Positions 13,221 to 24,370 of a stretch of DNA of 64,000 nucleotides are shown here, piece by piece (position 1 is the first letter of the stretch; each line of letters starts with the position of its first letter). Under the pieces are notes generated by a model that worked only from the letters and a program-made list of their open reading frames with translations, ran no database searches and was not told the origin of the DNA. This stretch comes from Maea johnstoni. Its lineage: Eukaryota > Annelida > Polychaeta > Spionida > Magelonidae. The position numbers were made by a program, and so were the translations under genes. The DNA lies in contig OZ012687.1 of assembly GCA_963942565.1 (NCBI GenBank), forward strand, positions 12,523,078 through 12,587,077, in the 5' to 3' direction.

Positions 13221-13996
13221 TATTATAAAAACCTCAGTTTTTATATAGGTTTTCTCAATTTGACTAGTCGTGTCTTGCATCTGGCATCCACTAAAAGGTT
13301 TAACCAATGTGTACCTTGCCTGGCTGCTACCTGGCAATGTCTGATCATGGGCTGCGATTGGTGATTTTGGTCAGGCCTACCTATCTATCTGGAACACACA
13401 GCCTGAGTATTATGGGACTTGGACGTTCTCATTCAAGGTATTGAAAAATCTATGTCTTCACCAAGCCAGAGATGAAACAGCAATTTATTGACATGTCTCA
13501 TAATGGTAAACCTGCATTAGGAATGCAGTAATCTTGATCCCCGGGCCACGGCCCCAACCTTACAGTGACTCAATTTTGCAAAAAGACATTATGAGAAATA
13601 CAAGGTGAATAAAAAGAGCGATCATCACCTAACCCTGTGGTAAATCTCCATTCAATAAACTCTCATCCAAGCCAATATTGCGGGATAAAAATCAAGCCTT
13701 TCTTCCAATTCCCTTCCAGCCAATACTTCTTATTCAATAGTAGATGCATGTCTGCGCCTTTACTGTGCTTATGATCTTATTTATGCACAAGGGACATGGA
13801 GTCAGTTTGACAAATGCAAATAGCATATTGGATATGGAGAATTTTCAGAATTCGTTTAGATTTAGATCGAAGCTGATATCTATTGTATGTCAATGTGAAA
13901 AATCCTTTTTCAAATAATTTTGCTCAAGTGTGTTATCTATAAGGCAATTCCCAAATCATGAGGCCAGCTCCAAGTATCTGGCCATGAAATGGTTAA
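13216..13996. other. No gene seen
   Basis: Plain AT-rich sequence without recognisable repeats or protein-like frames. Confidence 0.4.
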
Positions 13997-14221
13997 CCCT
14001 TCCAATGCTGAGGCTTTTACTTATGTCCATTTTAAGCACAAGAACGCCCAAATATTTTTGAAAAAACATCTAAGACCCTGTCATATGTTGGTATTCACAG
14101 GATAGCTCTCGTTGCATGCATGAGTACTCTCAGATCAGTACCCATGTGCCGGGTTTCAGTCATTTTTAAGGTTTTTTGCATCATTTCGTATAAGCCAAAT
14201 TAGCCACCAGTGGCATAAGAG
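13997..14221 (+). mobile_element. CCCTT/TTAA MITE copy 2
   Basis: Flanked by intact TTAA on both sides (13993-13996; 14222-14225). Left end CCCTTCCAATGCTGAGGCTT, right end TAGCCACCAGTGGCATAAGAG. Slightly longer than most copies because of an extra GTTGCATGCAT segment inside. Confidence 0.9.
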
Positions 14222-15203
14222 TTAAACATAAATCAAGTGTAGCGGAATAATGACTGCTGAAATTTCCTTTGAATGTTCAGCTGTGAGATCCCATCTACAA
14301 GCAATGGAGCCTGCTTCCTCACATACAGTGGCTTTCAATTATCTCCTAAATACAGTGGACCCAAGTACACAAGAATATAGCAATGCATAAAAGAGCCAAC
14401 CGATCAAAACAAAAAATAACTATAAAATGACAGTTCCTGCTTTTACAATCAAAGTTCAAATATTCTGCTGTTTTTTCTAAAGAAACTTTAGGATATTCAA
14501 TCTATTCATGTCTGTAGCACCCTAAAAAGGCCTGATCAGTTATGGCGATAAAACTTCTATTACAGCATGTTTTGAGAAATATTTGAAGAGGAAATGTTAA
14601 TCAGCACCTGGTGTATAGATCTAGGCAATTATACATACTCAAATAAGTATATTTTAAGGCAGAATAAGCATTCTTTTTATAGCCCATTTACTGCAATACA
14701 TATCTATAAGATTTGAGCAGGAATTTCTAAGTAGGTTAATTTCAGGCCAAGCCAATTATTGACATTTCATTTCAAACTGAAAGGTAGGTTATCAATTTAA
14801 GACAGACTATGCTCTTTCTTAAACAATTTAATACATATTTCTTATTATCTTGCTGCCCCCATAGAAAGTGTCCCCAAAATGGTGTGATAGTATCATAGTG
14901 AAAATTGATTAAATTTTTACCCTGGAAACTATGTATCCCTGTATTTGGGCACTCAGTTTCAAAATCCTGGCTAAGGCCCTACATCCCAGGATCATTGATA
15001 CCTTTTAATTGACAGCATCTACTTTCAAACAGAGTTTTCTAAATCTATCAAAAAGAGTGAACTAGTTCCAGCCTGAGAAGCCATTTTGCAGCAGCCCTAC
15101 TTCATATTTCCTACAGACAATTAAAGTAAATTAATAACACTACACGTAGAGTCCTCACATGAAGTTTAACATCTTTTTATCTGTGAATTCATATTATATA
15201 TAA
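14222..15203. other. No gene seen; one hAT-like MITE remnant
   Basis: About 30 bases at 14947-14977 (GGGCACTCAGTTTCAAAATC, then CTGGCTAAGGCC) match the right end of the hAT-like MITE at 20352-20665. The remainder is unremarkable. Confidence 0.4.
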
Positions 15204-15412
15204 CCCTTTCAAAGCTGAGGCTACTTTCATCCTAAGCACAAAGACACAAAGATTTTTGAAAACCATCTAAATCCTGTCATGTTGGTATTCATTGGATAGC
15301 TCTCGCCGAGTACTCTCAGAGGAGAAACCCATGTTCCAGGGTTTCAGTCATATTTCAGGGTTTTTGCATCATTTGGTATTGATCAAATTAGCCAGCAGCA
15401 GCAGCATACGGG
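15204..15412 (+). mobile_element. CCCTT/TTAA MITE copy 3
   Basis: Left flank TATAA, right flank TTAA. Starts CCCTTTCAAAGCTGAGGCTA and ends CAGCAGCATACGGG. The interior matches the family. Confidence 0.88.
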
Positions 15413-15822
15413 TTAAGTAAATCATATTCAAGTGGGCATAGTGGGGCATGACAGGCATTAGATATAAGCAGCTTAGACAAGCCATAAGGATTAAACCTGA
15501 CACGTCTCATTAGAATAAGAATATATCAGGAATGTCATTTTACTGAAGCTAGCTCTCCAGCACTTCATACCAGTATGCAAAAAATGTGCTAAGAAATTGC
15601 ACTCATGTTTTCTGAGACAAATACAAATATTTTTTAGATATGTGGGTCAAATTCAAAGGAATACTTAAATCTTCTTCTCCTGTGAGACAACGATCCATCA
15701 AGTGTATTAATTAGAAACAATGACAATCAGTTTCAGCTTTTGGAATCTCATCCATCATCATTTTCTCTTCCATTATGAGGCTATTAAAGTAGGTTTTGAT
15801 AATGGAGGAAACTTAGAGTACA

Positions 15823-16175
15823 CAGGGCTCGACATTGGTGCTTGCCCCATTGCCCCGGGCAAGTAGAATTTGTAAATTATAGCTGTGGGGCAAGTGAAAA
15901 CTGCATCTTGCTTGCCCCACTGGGAAAGTACGCTTTGTATATTTCAGGTTTACTTTTGAGAATGTGATCAAGTTTCGTGGTCTGCCATCCAAGCTTGTCC
16001 TAGAAAATATGCTTTCACATGCCAGAACCATGTTCTACTTGGTTTTAAATGAAGTATTATAAAATTATTATATACAATTTTTCAAGGGCAATTGAAAGTT
16101 GGAGTAGGGCAAGTGAAAATTGAATCTCACTTGCCCTACGGGGCAAGTTGCTGCAAAAGTTAACGTCGTGCCCTG
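15823..16175 (+). mobile_element. CAGGG-ended MITE with 5-bp target duplication (A)
   Basis: Starts CAGGGCTCGACATTGGTG. Its reverse-complement right end is CAGGGCACGACGTTAACT. The duplication GTACA lies on both sides (15818-15822, 16176-16180). The interior holds repeated GGGGCAAG(T)/CTTGCCCC blocks that are inverted to each other, so the element folds on itself. The ends resemble hAT-type DNA transposons, but those usually duplicate 8 bp. An open frame on the minus strand inside it is short and without domain, so no gene is called. Confidence 0.85.
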
Positions 16176-16362
16176 GTACACAACAAAAACAACCACCTAT
16201 CACATAGTCACTGAAAACCGTCTCACAAGCCAAAAGATGGATTCAAACCTTGGCAGCGGTGAGAAACAGCAAATGCCTTAGATGACTTCAAGGCCCATCA
16301 CTCTGCAAACATATTGTTAGGCATCCCCTTCTTAAAGAAATGGATATATATTTCAATGTACT

Positions 16363-16380
16363 CCCCCCCCCCCCCCCCCT
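16363..16380. repeat. Poly-C tract
   Basis: About 17 consecutive C. A similar C run lies at about 62787-62801 and a G run at 41542-41557. Confidence 0.9.
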
Positions 16381-17037
16381 CACTGGCCACCAAATAATTC
16401 TTTTCAGTAAAACACATATTGAAGTGTTTTATTTTGTTTTGGGATTGTCTTTTTAAAATCTTAGATGATGTGCTGTTTTCTCAACTGCTCATATCCTTGA
16501 TATTTCACGTTAGCTCATTTTTAGTCATTTTCTTCAAAGCAGAAGGACCCCAGATGCAAATAATTGTAAAACCTTATTCAATTACTTGTAGCCTTGTGCT
16601 GGTGTCTTGCAGAAAAGCTCATAGTACATCATCTTATTAAAAGGAACTGGTGCATCTTTTATGCCTATCAATTATCTATGTTATCAATGTAGAGCAGTCA
16701 TGGATGCACTTCTCGAGGCCCTCAAGGCAAAGATTGATCTTCCCAGAATGTTGGGCCTGAGTTGTTCTCTAAAAACCAAATGGTCAGGGGAAGTGACAGT
16801 CAATCCTCAGAGGGATCGTAGTCAAAACACCCTGTTCCTCCGGCTGTGAGTTATTGTCTGTAGAGAAAACACCTTTTTATGGAGGCCCGCTTCACACCAT
16901 CCCGCAACAGCACTCAAGTGGAAGATGAACAACTGACCCAGTCGCGGAGATGAAACACACACCAGGACCTCCTCACTACACGGCAGCGGAACAGCCAACA
17001 TGTGGGGGATAAGATACCATTGATTCTCCCAGCTTAA
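16381..17037. other. No gene seen
   Basis: Frames at 16419-16849 are open but carry no recognisable domain. They could hide a small exon. Confidence 0.35.
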
Positions 17038-17246
17038 CCCTTACGCTGCTGGTGGCTAATTTGGCCAATACAAAATGATACAAAAAAAGCTGAAAAATGA
17101 CTGAAACCCTGGCACATAGGTACTCATCTGAGAGTACTCAGTAAGAGCTAGTATCCAATGAATACCATTATGACAAGGTTTCGATGGTTATCAAATATCT
17201 TTGAGTCCTTGTGCTTTGGACGAAAGTAGCCTCAATATTGGCAGGG
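17038..17246 (-). mobile_element. CCCTT/TTAA MITE copy 4
   Basis: Reverse orientation: begins CCCTTACGCTGCTGGTGGCT after TTAA (17034-17037). It ends with CCTCAATATTGGCAGGG just before the assembly gap. Confidence 0.88.
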
Positions 17247-17248
17247 TT

Positions 17249-17448
17249 NNNNNNNNNNNNNNNNNNNNNNNNNNNNNNNNNNNNNNNNNNNNNNNNNNNN
17301 NNNNNNNNNNNNNNNNNNNNNNNNNNNNNNNNNNNNNNNNNNNNNNNNNNNNNNNNNNNNNNNNNNNNNNNNNNNNNNNNNNNNNNNNNNNNNNNNNNNN
17401 NNNNNNNNNNNNNNNNNNNNNNNNNNNNNNNNNNNNNNNNNNNNNNNN
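17249..17448. other. Assembly gap, 200 N
   Basis: Exactly 200 undetermined bases, so the size is probably a placeholder. The gap starts two bases after the GGG end of a MITE, consistent with assembly failure at a repeat. Confidence 0.99.
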
Positions 17449-17817
17449 TTGCATGACCAGTAGATACTAGGTGTTAACAGTTTGAGTAATCGTTGAAGCC
17501 TGACAGAGCCCCCTTTCTGCTGAGGAAGGATATGTTATCCCCTGCTGCTGCAGGGGGGCATCCCCAGATCCCAATAGCTCTAGAGGAGGAAATGATGCAG
17601 AATTCCAACACCTGGAGAGGCTGCCAACTGGAGCCAATTAGCGAAAAGTACCTCCAATGTGCAACTTATTACATGTGGATAGGGACTTGCTTCTTTGAAC
17701 ATCCAACCCCATCATTTATGAACATTGGTACATACACTCTTTTTTTCTCCCTTTTTAAGGTTGACTCTTTAATGAATTCAAGGGGATGGAAGAACATATG
17801 ATGTGTATACATACATG
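17449..17817. other. No gene seen
   Basis: A 102-codon open frame (17493-17801, +) has no recognisable domain. It runs up to a (CT)n tract and lacks a convincing splice or start context. Confidence 0.35.
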
Positions 17818-17841
17818 TCTTTCTCTCTCTCTCACTCCCCC

Positions 17842-17919
<78 letters not shown>

Positions 17920-17952
17920 CTTCTCTCTTTCTCTCTCTCTCTCCTCTCTCTC

Positions 17953-18028
<76 letters not shown>
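17818..18028 (+). repeat. (CT)n microsatellite, about 210 bp
   Basis: Nearly pure CT with a few C or T slips (CCCC at about 17917, CCTCTC at 17942 and 18010). Open frames over it (Leu-Ser on +, Arg-Glu on -) are artefacts. Confidence 0.97.
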
Positions 18029-18909
18029 AACACACATATAAATAAGTAGCCAGTGTTATTTTGATGACAATGAAAAATGTATTTGAAGAAGCGATTGATA
18101 TCCTCCAAGAGGTTTAAAGTACAATTGGATATTGTATATACTCCTGGGAGTAACTCTGAATAAGAAATATGAATCATGCAGGTGTTTAAGTGCACAGAGA
18201 ATTAATAAGTTTAGGGAATAAAGTATGGAGTAGTAAAATGTTTATAAAATATTTGAAGGATATTTCCTTGGCGACAAATTAGCATCATCATTTGCCAAAA
18301 ATGCTTCTGTCATACAGATACATCTCTAAATCAACTTTAGTTTGATTGATTATTTGAATATAAATGTTTCTTCAAACAATAGTTCTGAAATTTCCTGCTT
18401 GAATTACATAAAGTCTGCTGCTGTAGAGGGAGCATGTTCTATACCCGAAGGTCACCAAATAATAGGTTAGAACCACCAACTTAGCTCTTTAAGAAGATGG
18501 AATTTGAGCCTAATCATGCTGGACATTCTTGTGAACATATTTTTCTCCTCGGTTGAGTATATCGGTTCCTGGTCAAAAGTACAGGGTCAGAAAATAACCA
18601 CGCACTTGCTACTGTTGTTAACCCTCAGTGATGAAGAACACCCCCAAACACGTAATTTGCAAGTTGAAAGTCATCATTAATCATTCGGCTACTTGTTCAA
18701 AATAGAATAATGGAAAATGGGGTAAATATTATGAATAAAACCCTGGGATATTGTATAAACATTTGTATTAAATGGACATTTTTTAAATTTTCCTGAAGAT
18801 GTGCGCAGGCCTCACTACATTTGTATCTGGGTCAATAATCAAATACATTCTTGCATGTAATAATTAGGGGTTGTGAAACATGCACCCTGAAGAGAAATAG
18901 CACCTTAAC
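18029..18909. other. No gene seen; decayed TTAA-family-2 remnant
   Basis: Around 18240-18420, AAATATTTGAAGGATATTTC and AAAAATGCTTCTGTCATACA resemble the interior of the second TTAA MITE family (see 60803-61005), but ends are not clear. Confidence 0.4.
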
Positions 18910-19267
18910 CAGGGCTCAACAGTCCCCAGAAGGACCAGGTGGGCTGGCGGGGCTACCTGACTCCAAAATCAGGTAGTCCCGCCAGCATTTTAGGTAGCCC
19001 CGCCATTTATTCTAAAAAGGCAAAAAGGTTCTTTTTCCCCCTTTCCATGTTAGTGATGGTAATTATGCTTTTTTCTTCTAATTTGTAGGTTGCATGCTTA
19101 GGGGATGCTATATTTTTCTTTTTTTCGCTACCATTTTAGTGGGGAACGTCCCCAGGATTCAGGTAGTCCAGCGGGACTTCCTGAATCCAACTTAAGGTAG
19201 CCCGACAGGGCTGTTTTTGGAATTCAGATCTCCCGTGAGATGGGACTCTGCTATATGTTGAGCCCTG
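18910..19267 (+). mobile_element. CAGGG-ended MITE with 5-bp target duplication (B)
   Basis: Left end CAGGGCTCAACAGTCCCC. Reverse-complement right end CAGGGCTCAACATATAGC. TTAAC is duplicated on both sides (18905-18909, 19268-19272). The interior has inverted blocks (GGCGGGGCTACCTGA versus TCAGGTAGTCCCGCC, and again near 19155-19205), so the element is strongly self-complementary. It has the same end type and 5-bp duplication length as 15823-16175 but an unrelated interior. Confidence 0.87.
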
Positions 19268-19700
19268 TTAACATAAACTTCTATCTCCGTACAGGCTATG
19301 TACAGGACAAACACAGATCCTTCCATCAGCTATTGTAGGTTTGCATATAGGACATACTTGTGCACTTCACTTCTTCTCAGATATCAGCTTCTTGGCGGAG
19401 GTCCATGGTCAGTAAATAAACAAGTGGTAGTTATGAGCTGGCTTGATAACTTTACAGCTGCCTAGGGGCTGTGTGTTTGTAGGTTCACAAGATTGGTGTT
19501 GGGCGAATTATTTAGACAACACAGAGAGTTTCAGGGTATACTGTATAGGAAGCAGATCATGTTGTTTGGGAACAGTTGGTAATGAACAAATTCCATTTAC
19601 GCATCTGTGATATATCTGACTAGGATGGAAGACCCCCCTTCATCTGGGGTTGTCATAACAGTTTCAGCTGGAGGTTAAGTGTAAACACACTATATCTTAA
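19268..19700. other. No gene seen
   Basis: Ordinary AT-rich sequence with no repeat boundary or protein-like frame. Confidence 0.4.
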
Positions 19701-19900
19701 CCCTTACAATGGCAAGCCTTACTTACAAAGCAAAAGGACGCAAAGATTTTTGGAAACCATCTACACCCTGTCATGTTGGTAATTATTGGATAGCTCTCAC
19801 TGAGTACTTCAGGTGAGTACCCCATGTGCCAGGGTGTCAGTAATCTTTTCAGGTTTTTGCATCCTTTTGTGTTGGCCAAATTAGCCAACTGCACCATAAC
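19701..19900 (+). mobile_element. CCCTT/TTAA MITE copy 5 (decayed right end)
   Basis: TTAA at 19697-19700, then CCCTTACAATGGCAAGCCTT. The right end fades after TTAGCCAACTGCACCATAACC without TTAA. Confidence 0.8.
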
Positions 19901-20197
19901 CTCTCTTTTCACCTGGGGGCACCATAATAGTTTCAGATAGAGGTTATCCTTGGAGTATGGCATTCTGACCATAGTACACACAACAGGTCTGCCAAGACCA
20001 ACTCCAGTTGTATTCCAAATTGCGATAGTAAAACTAAAAGAAGAGTGACAGTTCATAGCAAAATAAACATCATTTTGAAATTGTTAAAGGAGGTTCCTGT
20101 ACCCTTTCGAATTCCACTGTATTCAAAACTACAAGACTAGAAACAGTCAATAAGGTTATCATGGAAGTCACAACATTAAGACTAACAACAGGTCCTT

Positions 20198-20740
20198 AGG
20201 CAAGACAGTTTATTCCATATTGCCTCAGTTCACCCAGCTGAAAAATGGGTACCTAGCATTAATAAGGCAATGCTTAGATATTGTGAGCTATATGATGCCA
20301 GCTGCTCTGGAATATTCCCCAGGGGATTGAAATGGTTTCCATGTGTACAGGCATGGTCTTAGCCAGCAGGGCGTCTGGGTGCCTTTTTGGACACCCTAAC
20401 CCTTAAAAATAACCCCTCAGGACACCCAATTTTTTTAGTGTGGAATTTCTAAAAATCTCAATCTCAAGCTTATAATTGAATTTTTTCATCTCCTTATAAT
20501 TCCCATGACATTGTTTAATGATAGCATGCCTTTTTTTGATAAATTTAAACATGTTTATGGTTGAAATATGAGTATATTGTGATCCCCCTTAAAAATTTGG
20601 ACGTCCAAATATTTTACAACTGCCAATTTTAGGCACCCAGTTTCTAAATCCTGGCTAAGACACTGTGTACAGGCCTGCAAGGGGAGGAAGGTCGTATGCG
20701 AGCACCGGTGGATACAAGACTAGAAATCGAATACCTTTGA
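20198..20740 (+). mobile_element. tRNA-derived SINE, 5'-truncated and split by a MITE
   Basis: TCCTTAGGCAAGACAGTTTA, TGCCTCAGTTCACCCAGCTG, AAATGGGTACCTAGCATTAA and the end TGGATACAAGACTAGAAATC match, block by block, the full-length SINE on the minus strand at 49930-50245. The tRNA-like head is missing. A 314-bp hAT-like element (20352-20665) interrupts it after ATGTGTACAGG. Confidence 0.85.
20352..20665 (+). mobile_element. hAT-like MITE inside a SINE, 8-bp duplication TGTACAGG
   Basis: Left end CATGGTCTTAGCCAGCAGGG. Reverse-complement right end CAGTGTCTTAGCCAGGATTT. TGTACAGG is duplicated at 20344-20351 and 20666-20673. Removing the element and one duplication restores the SINE sequence seen at 49930-50245, which proves the boundaries. 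An 8-bp duplication with CA(G)TG ends is typical of hAT transposons. There is no coding capacity. A diverged copy lies at 50349-50625 and end fragments at 14947-14977 and about 45050-45090. Confidence 0.92.
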
Positions 20741-21859
20741 AAATTTTGAAAATCAATTTTATAAGGTACAGCGTGGTAACCTGCACCCTTTTTGACCTTG
20801 GGGCTGAAACTGGCTGAAACAGAGCTCTTTCATCAAACCAATACTAATGAACTGTGATGATCATAATTCTGCATATCATTACATACATATGTTAACTAGT
20901 ATGTAGATATATTTCAAATGACATACCTTTCTTTCTTTTCCATATCACATGAACCGAACTCCACTTGGTTGTTACCTTCTTGGCTTTTTTCCTGAGTGAA
21001 GAGAAGGCCGATCGAAGACTTGACAATGACACTGATGCTTTCAGACTCATACTGATAGTGTAATAAAGTCACTGCTCATAAACAATAGGTAGGATCCATT
21101 GTCTTTGATGATTTTCCTGGCTGATGAATCAACAAGTCATAGTTTCGCTAGTCCAAATATTTTGTATCAAAATCCAATTCTTGCTTCGCAAATCAGTTTG
21201 TTTTCAAATCTTTGATTTTCTTCGAGAGAATGTGTCACTATGATACAATAGTTTTCCTGCTGATCCAGATATGTGACATATAAGTCAGTGCACACAACAT
21301 AACTAAACCCACAGTTGTGTGCCAAATTCCTTAAGTTTATAATTTTGTAAGGTTTTCAATAAAATCATTCCTAAGGAACTTTCACTTTTGCCAATAAATC
21401 CAGCTGCTTGAAAAACACAGTTGACAAAATCTGCCGATGTCCTCAATGTGAAGGAGGTTGCCGTATTGTCACTCAGAAGTCACACCAAAGCCTCCTGTGT
21501 ATGTCGCACATCCACGGAAGCAGAAATTGACTCATACCAAGAAATCAATGCCCTTGGTATCAACTCCCTCTGGGATCCAGGATGTCAACATGAAGGTATT
21601 GTCTGCCTTGGTAAATAGATATTGATTGTTCCAGACCTGAGTGTGTGCAGGTCAGAGTTCAAAGGTCACAGGTCGGGGAGAGGTGTTCATTTCTGTAATA
21701 GATTACTTTGTCATTTATCAAATTCTGAAAGCTGACGTATACAGTGACAAGTTTTATGTGAGATCAAGCGAAGGGGTCAGACACAAGTCTCACTTATGCC
21801 TAGTTCAATCCATTACTAGAAAAATGATACATAACACTTTAAAAAGGACAACTACCAAT
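20741..21859. other. Repeat-free stretch with one candidate exon
   Basis: The only long region here without known repeats. Apart from the candidate exon at 20976-21050 (-), frames at 21421-21871 (+) are open but show no domain. If a host gene lies in this half of the window, this is the likeliest place for its 5' end. Confidence 0.35.
20976..21050 (-). CDS. Possible first coding exon, 25 codons
   Basis: On the minus strand an ATG at 21050-21048 has A at -3 and an in-frame TGA 21 bases upstream. It opens 25 codons (starts MSLKASVSLSS, ends SSLRKKAKK) to AAG|GTAAC, a good splice donor, with the exon ending at 20976 in phase 0. Ser-rich, basic N-termini of this kind occur in many proteins, so no product is suggested. 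The surrounding 20750-21420 region is free of recognisable repeats, which helps. No partner exon was found downstream (toward lower coordinates). This is a weak prediction made from start and donor context only. Confidence 0.22.
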
Positions 21860-21863
21860 TTAA

Positions 21864-22095
21864 CCCATTAATGCTACTCTTAAAATTATTGTTTGGATCT
21901 TTGATACGTTTGACAACAATTTGGAAATAAAATTATTTTACAAAATATTTAAAGGAGATTGGTTGAAGTATTGTGATGAAAAGCTCTCCTTCAATTATTT
22001 CAAGCTTAGGTTAGTTAGCTAACAATAATTGTACTTGGGTGTATTTGAGGTCTCAACAATAGCTAAAATTTTCCTGCCTGCAACTGCTAGGTGTA
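21864..22095 (+). mobile_element. TTAA/CCCATT MITE family 2, copy a
   Basis: TTAA (21860-21863) then CCCATTAATGCTACTCTTAA. The interior has ACAAAATATTTAAAGGAGAT and the opposing CTCTCCTTCAATTATTTCAA, a weak internal palindrome seen in all members. The right end is unclear. Confidence 0.65.
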
Positions 22096-22489
22096 AAACG
22101 TTTGATTAGCCAGACTTATCTAAGCCCTGATTGTGAGAAACAATACAAAATATGCAGTGCACAACAATACCCAATATTTACTAGCCCAGCACTGCGATTT
22201 AGAGTTTATAATTTTCAGCAGCCTAACATTATTCCACCAAAAAGTTTTCACTGGCCCAACAGTGAAAAAAGCCAAAGATTTACAGTGTCATCTAGACCTG
22301 TCATACTTTTGAAAATAATGTGTGCATCTTTACCCAGTTCATTCCAAAACACTCATAGCCAGCCTCTTTCAGTGATAACTTTCTCATGAGAGCATTTTTA
22401 AGAATGTATTTGAAGGCAAATTTTCATTACATTTCAATCTCCATGACCCTCACTCAAATAAATTCAAAGTTAAAACATATTAACCAGAG

Positions 22490-22700
22490 AAATACATCCC
22501 CTTGAACCGCAACGCCATAGGCACAGCATGCTAGCACCTAGGGTATGTGCGCCTCGGGTTACGCGGTGTAGCCTTGGTCACGTGATCTGATCTGTGCAAT
22601 AAGGATGCAGCATCCTTTCTAGGTCAGATAGTTGCCAAGGAGATGGGAGGCAGGGACATTTGATAATGCATGGACAGTGCCCGATCCCGGTCTACTCATC
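22490..22700. repeat. CpG-bearing repeat, copy 1 (pair with 60363-60640)
   Basis: Shares CGCAACGCCATAGGCACAGC, ATGTGCGCCTCGGGTTACGC, GGTGTAGCC and TTGGTCACGTGAT with 60363-60640, then GATAATGCATGGACAGTGCCC and TCTACTCATCTC. The block is markedly richer in GC and CpG than its surroundings. The class is unknown; no tRNA A/B boxes or terminal repeats were seen. Confidence 0.75.
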
Positions 22701-22828
22701 TCAGTATTAACTAAGTCATTTTTAAAAGTATCAAAAATCTAGGGAATATTTTTCGTAGGGAACTTTTGGCATCGTAAAATCAAACACACGTAAGCAAACA
22801 TGAGTTAGTTCTTCCCAAAAATAAGCAC

Positions 22829-24370
22829 CCTGTGATATCCTTCTGACAAAAACATCAATTGAAAAGTATTTCCTGTGATATCCTTCTGACAAAAACATCA
22901 TTTGAAAAGTATTTCCTGGGATATCTTTCTGACAAAAACATCATTTGAAAAGTATTTCCTGGGATATCTTTCTGACAAAAACATCATTTGAAAAGTATTT
23001 CCTGGGATATCTTTCTGACAAAAACATCATTTGAAAAGTATTTCCTGGGATATCTTTCTGACAAAAACATCATTTTAAAAGTATTTCCTGTGATATCTTT
23101 CTGACAAAAACATCATTTGAAAAGTATTTCCTGGGATATCTTTCTGACAAAAACATCATTTGAAAAGTATTTCCTGGGATATCTTTCTGACAAAAACATC
23201 ATTTGAAAAGTATTTCCTGTGATATCTTTCTGACAAAAACATCATTTGAAAAGTATTTCCTGGGATATCTTTCTGACAAAAACATCATTTGAAAAGTATT
23301 TCCTGGGATATCTTTCTGACAAAAACATCATTTGAAAAGTATTTCCTGGGATATCTTTCTGACAAAAACATCATTTGAAAAGTATTTCCTGTGATATCTT
23401 TCTGACAAAAACATCATTTGAAAAGTATTTCCTGCGATATCTTTCTGACAAAAACATCATTTGAAAAGTATTTCCTGCGATATCTTTCTGACAAAAACAT
23501 CATTTGAAAAGTATTTCCTGTGATATCTTTCTGATCAATTGAAAAGTATTTCCTGAGATATCCTTCTGACAAAAACATCATTTGAAAAGTATTTCCTGTG
23601 GTATCTTACTGACAAAAACATCATTTGATAAGTATTTCCTGCGATATCTTTCTGACAAAAACATCATTTGAAAAGTATTTCCTGTGGTATCTTTCTGACA
23701 AAAACATCATTTGAAAAGTATTTCCTGTGATATCTTTCTGACAAAAACATCATTTGAAAAGTATTTCCTGTGGTATGTTTCTGACAAAAACATCATTTGA
23801 GAAGTATTTCCTGTGATATCTTTCTGACATAAACATCATTTGAAAAGTATTTCCTGTGGTATCTTTCTGACAAAAACATCATTTGAAAAGTATTTCCTGT
23901 GATATCTTTCTGACAAAAACATCATTTGAGAAGTATTTCCTGTGATATCCTTCGGACAAAAACATCAATTGAAAAGTATTTCCTGTGATATCTTTCTGAC
24001 AAAAACATCATTTGAAAAGTATTTCCTGTGATATCTTACTGACAAAAACATCATCTGAAAAGTATTTCCTGTGATATCCTTCGGACAAAAACATCAATTG
24101 AAAAGTATTTCCTGAGATATCCTTCTGACAAAAACATCAATTGAAAAGTATTTCCTGGGATATCCTTCTGACAAAAACATCATTTGAGAAGTATTTCCTG
24201 AGATATCCTTCTGACAAAAACATCATTTGAGAAGTATTTCCTGCAATATCTTTCTGACAAAAACATCATTTGAAAAGTATTTCCTGTGGTATCTTTCTGA
24301 CAAAAACATCATTTGAAAAGTATTTCCTTTGATATCTTTCTGACAAAAACATCATTTGAAAAGTATTTGA
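22829..24370. repeat. 43-bp minisatellite, about 36 copies
   Basis: Strict 43-base period: TTTGAAAAGTATTTCCTG, then (T/G/C)G(A/G)TATC(T/C)TTCTGAC, then AAAAACATCA. Variants differ mainly at CCTG(T/G/C)G and TTTGA(A/G)AAG. GGG-type units cluster at 22918-23170 and TGG-type units at 23600-23880, which shows local amplification. One unit near 23530 lacks about 8 bases (TCTGATCAATTG). The unit resembles the interior of TTAA MITE family 2 (CTGACAAAAACAT, AAAATATTTGAA), remnants of which flank the array. Confidence 0.97.

Noticed and set aside
12835-13337. Tyr/Ile-repeat frames over (AT)n tracts (also 36281-36619 and 37218-37556)
   Set aside because: Pure repeat translation.
17669-18195. Arg/Glu-rich and Leu/Ser-rich frames over (CT)n tracts (also 26821-27178 and 43877-44095)
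   Set aside because: Both strands are open only because CT repeats contain no stop codon. No coding evidence.
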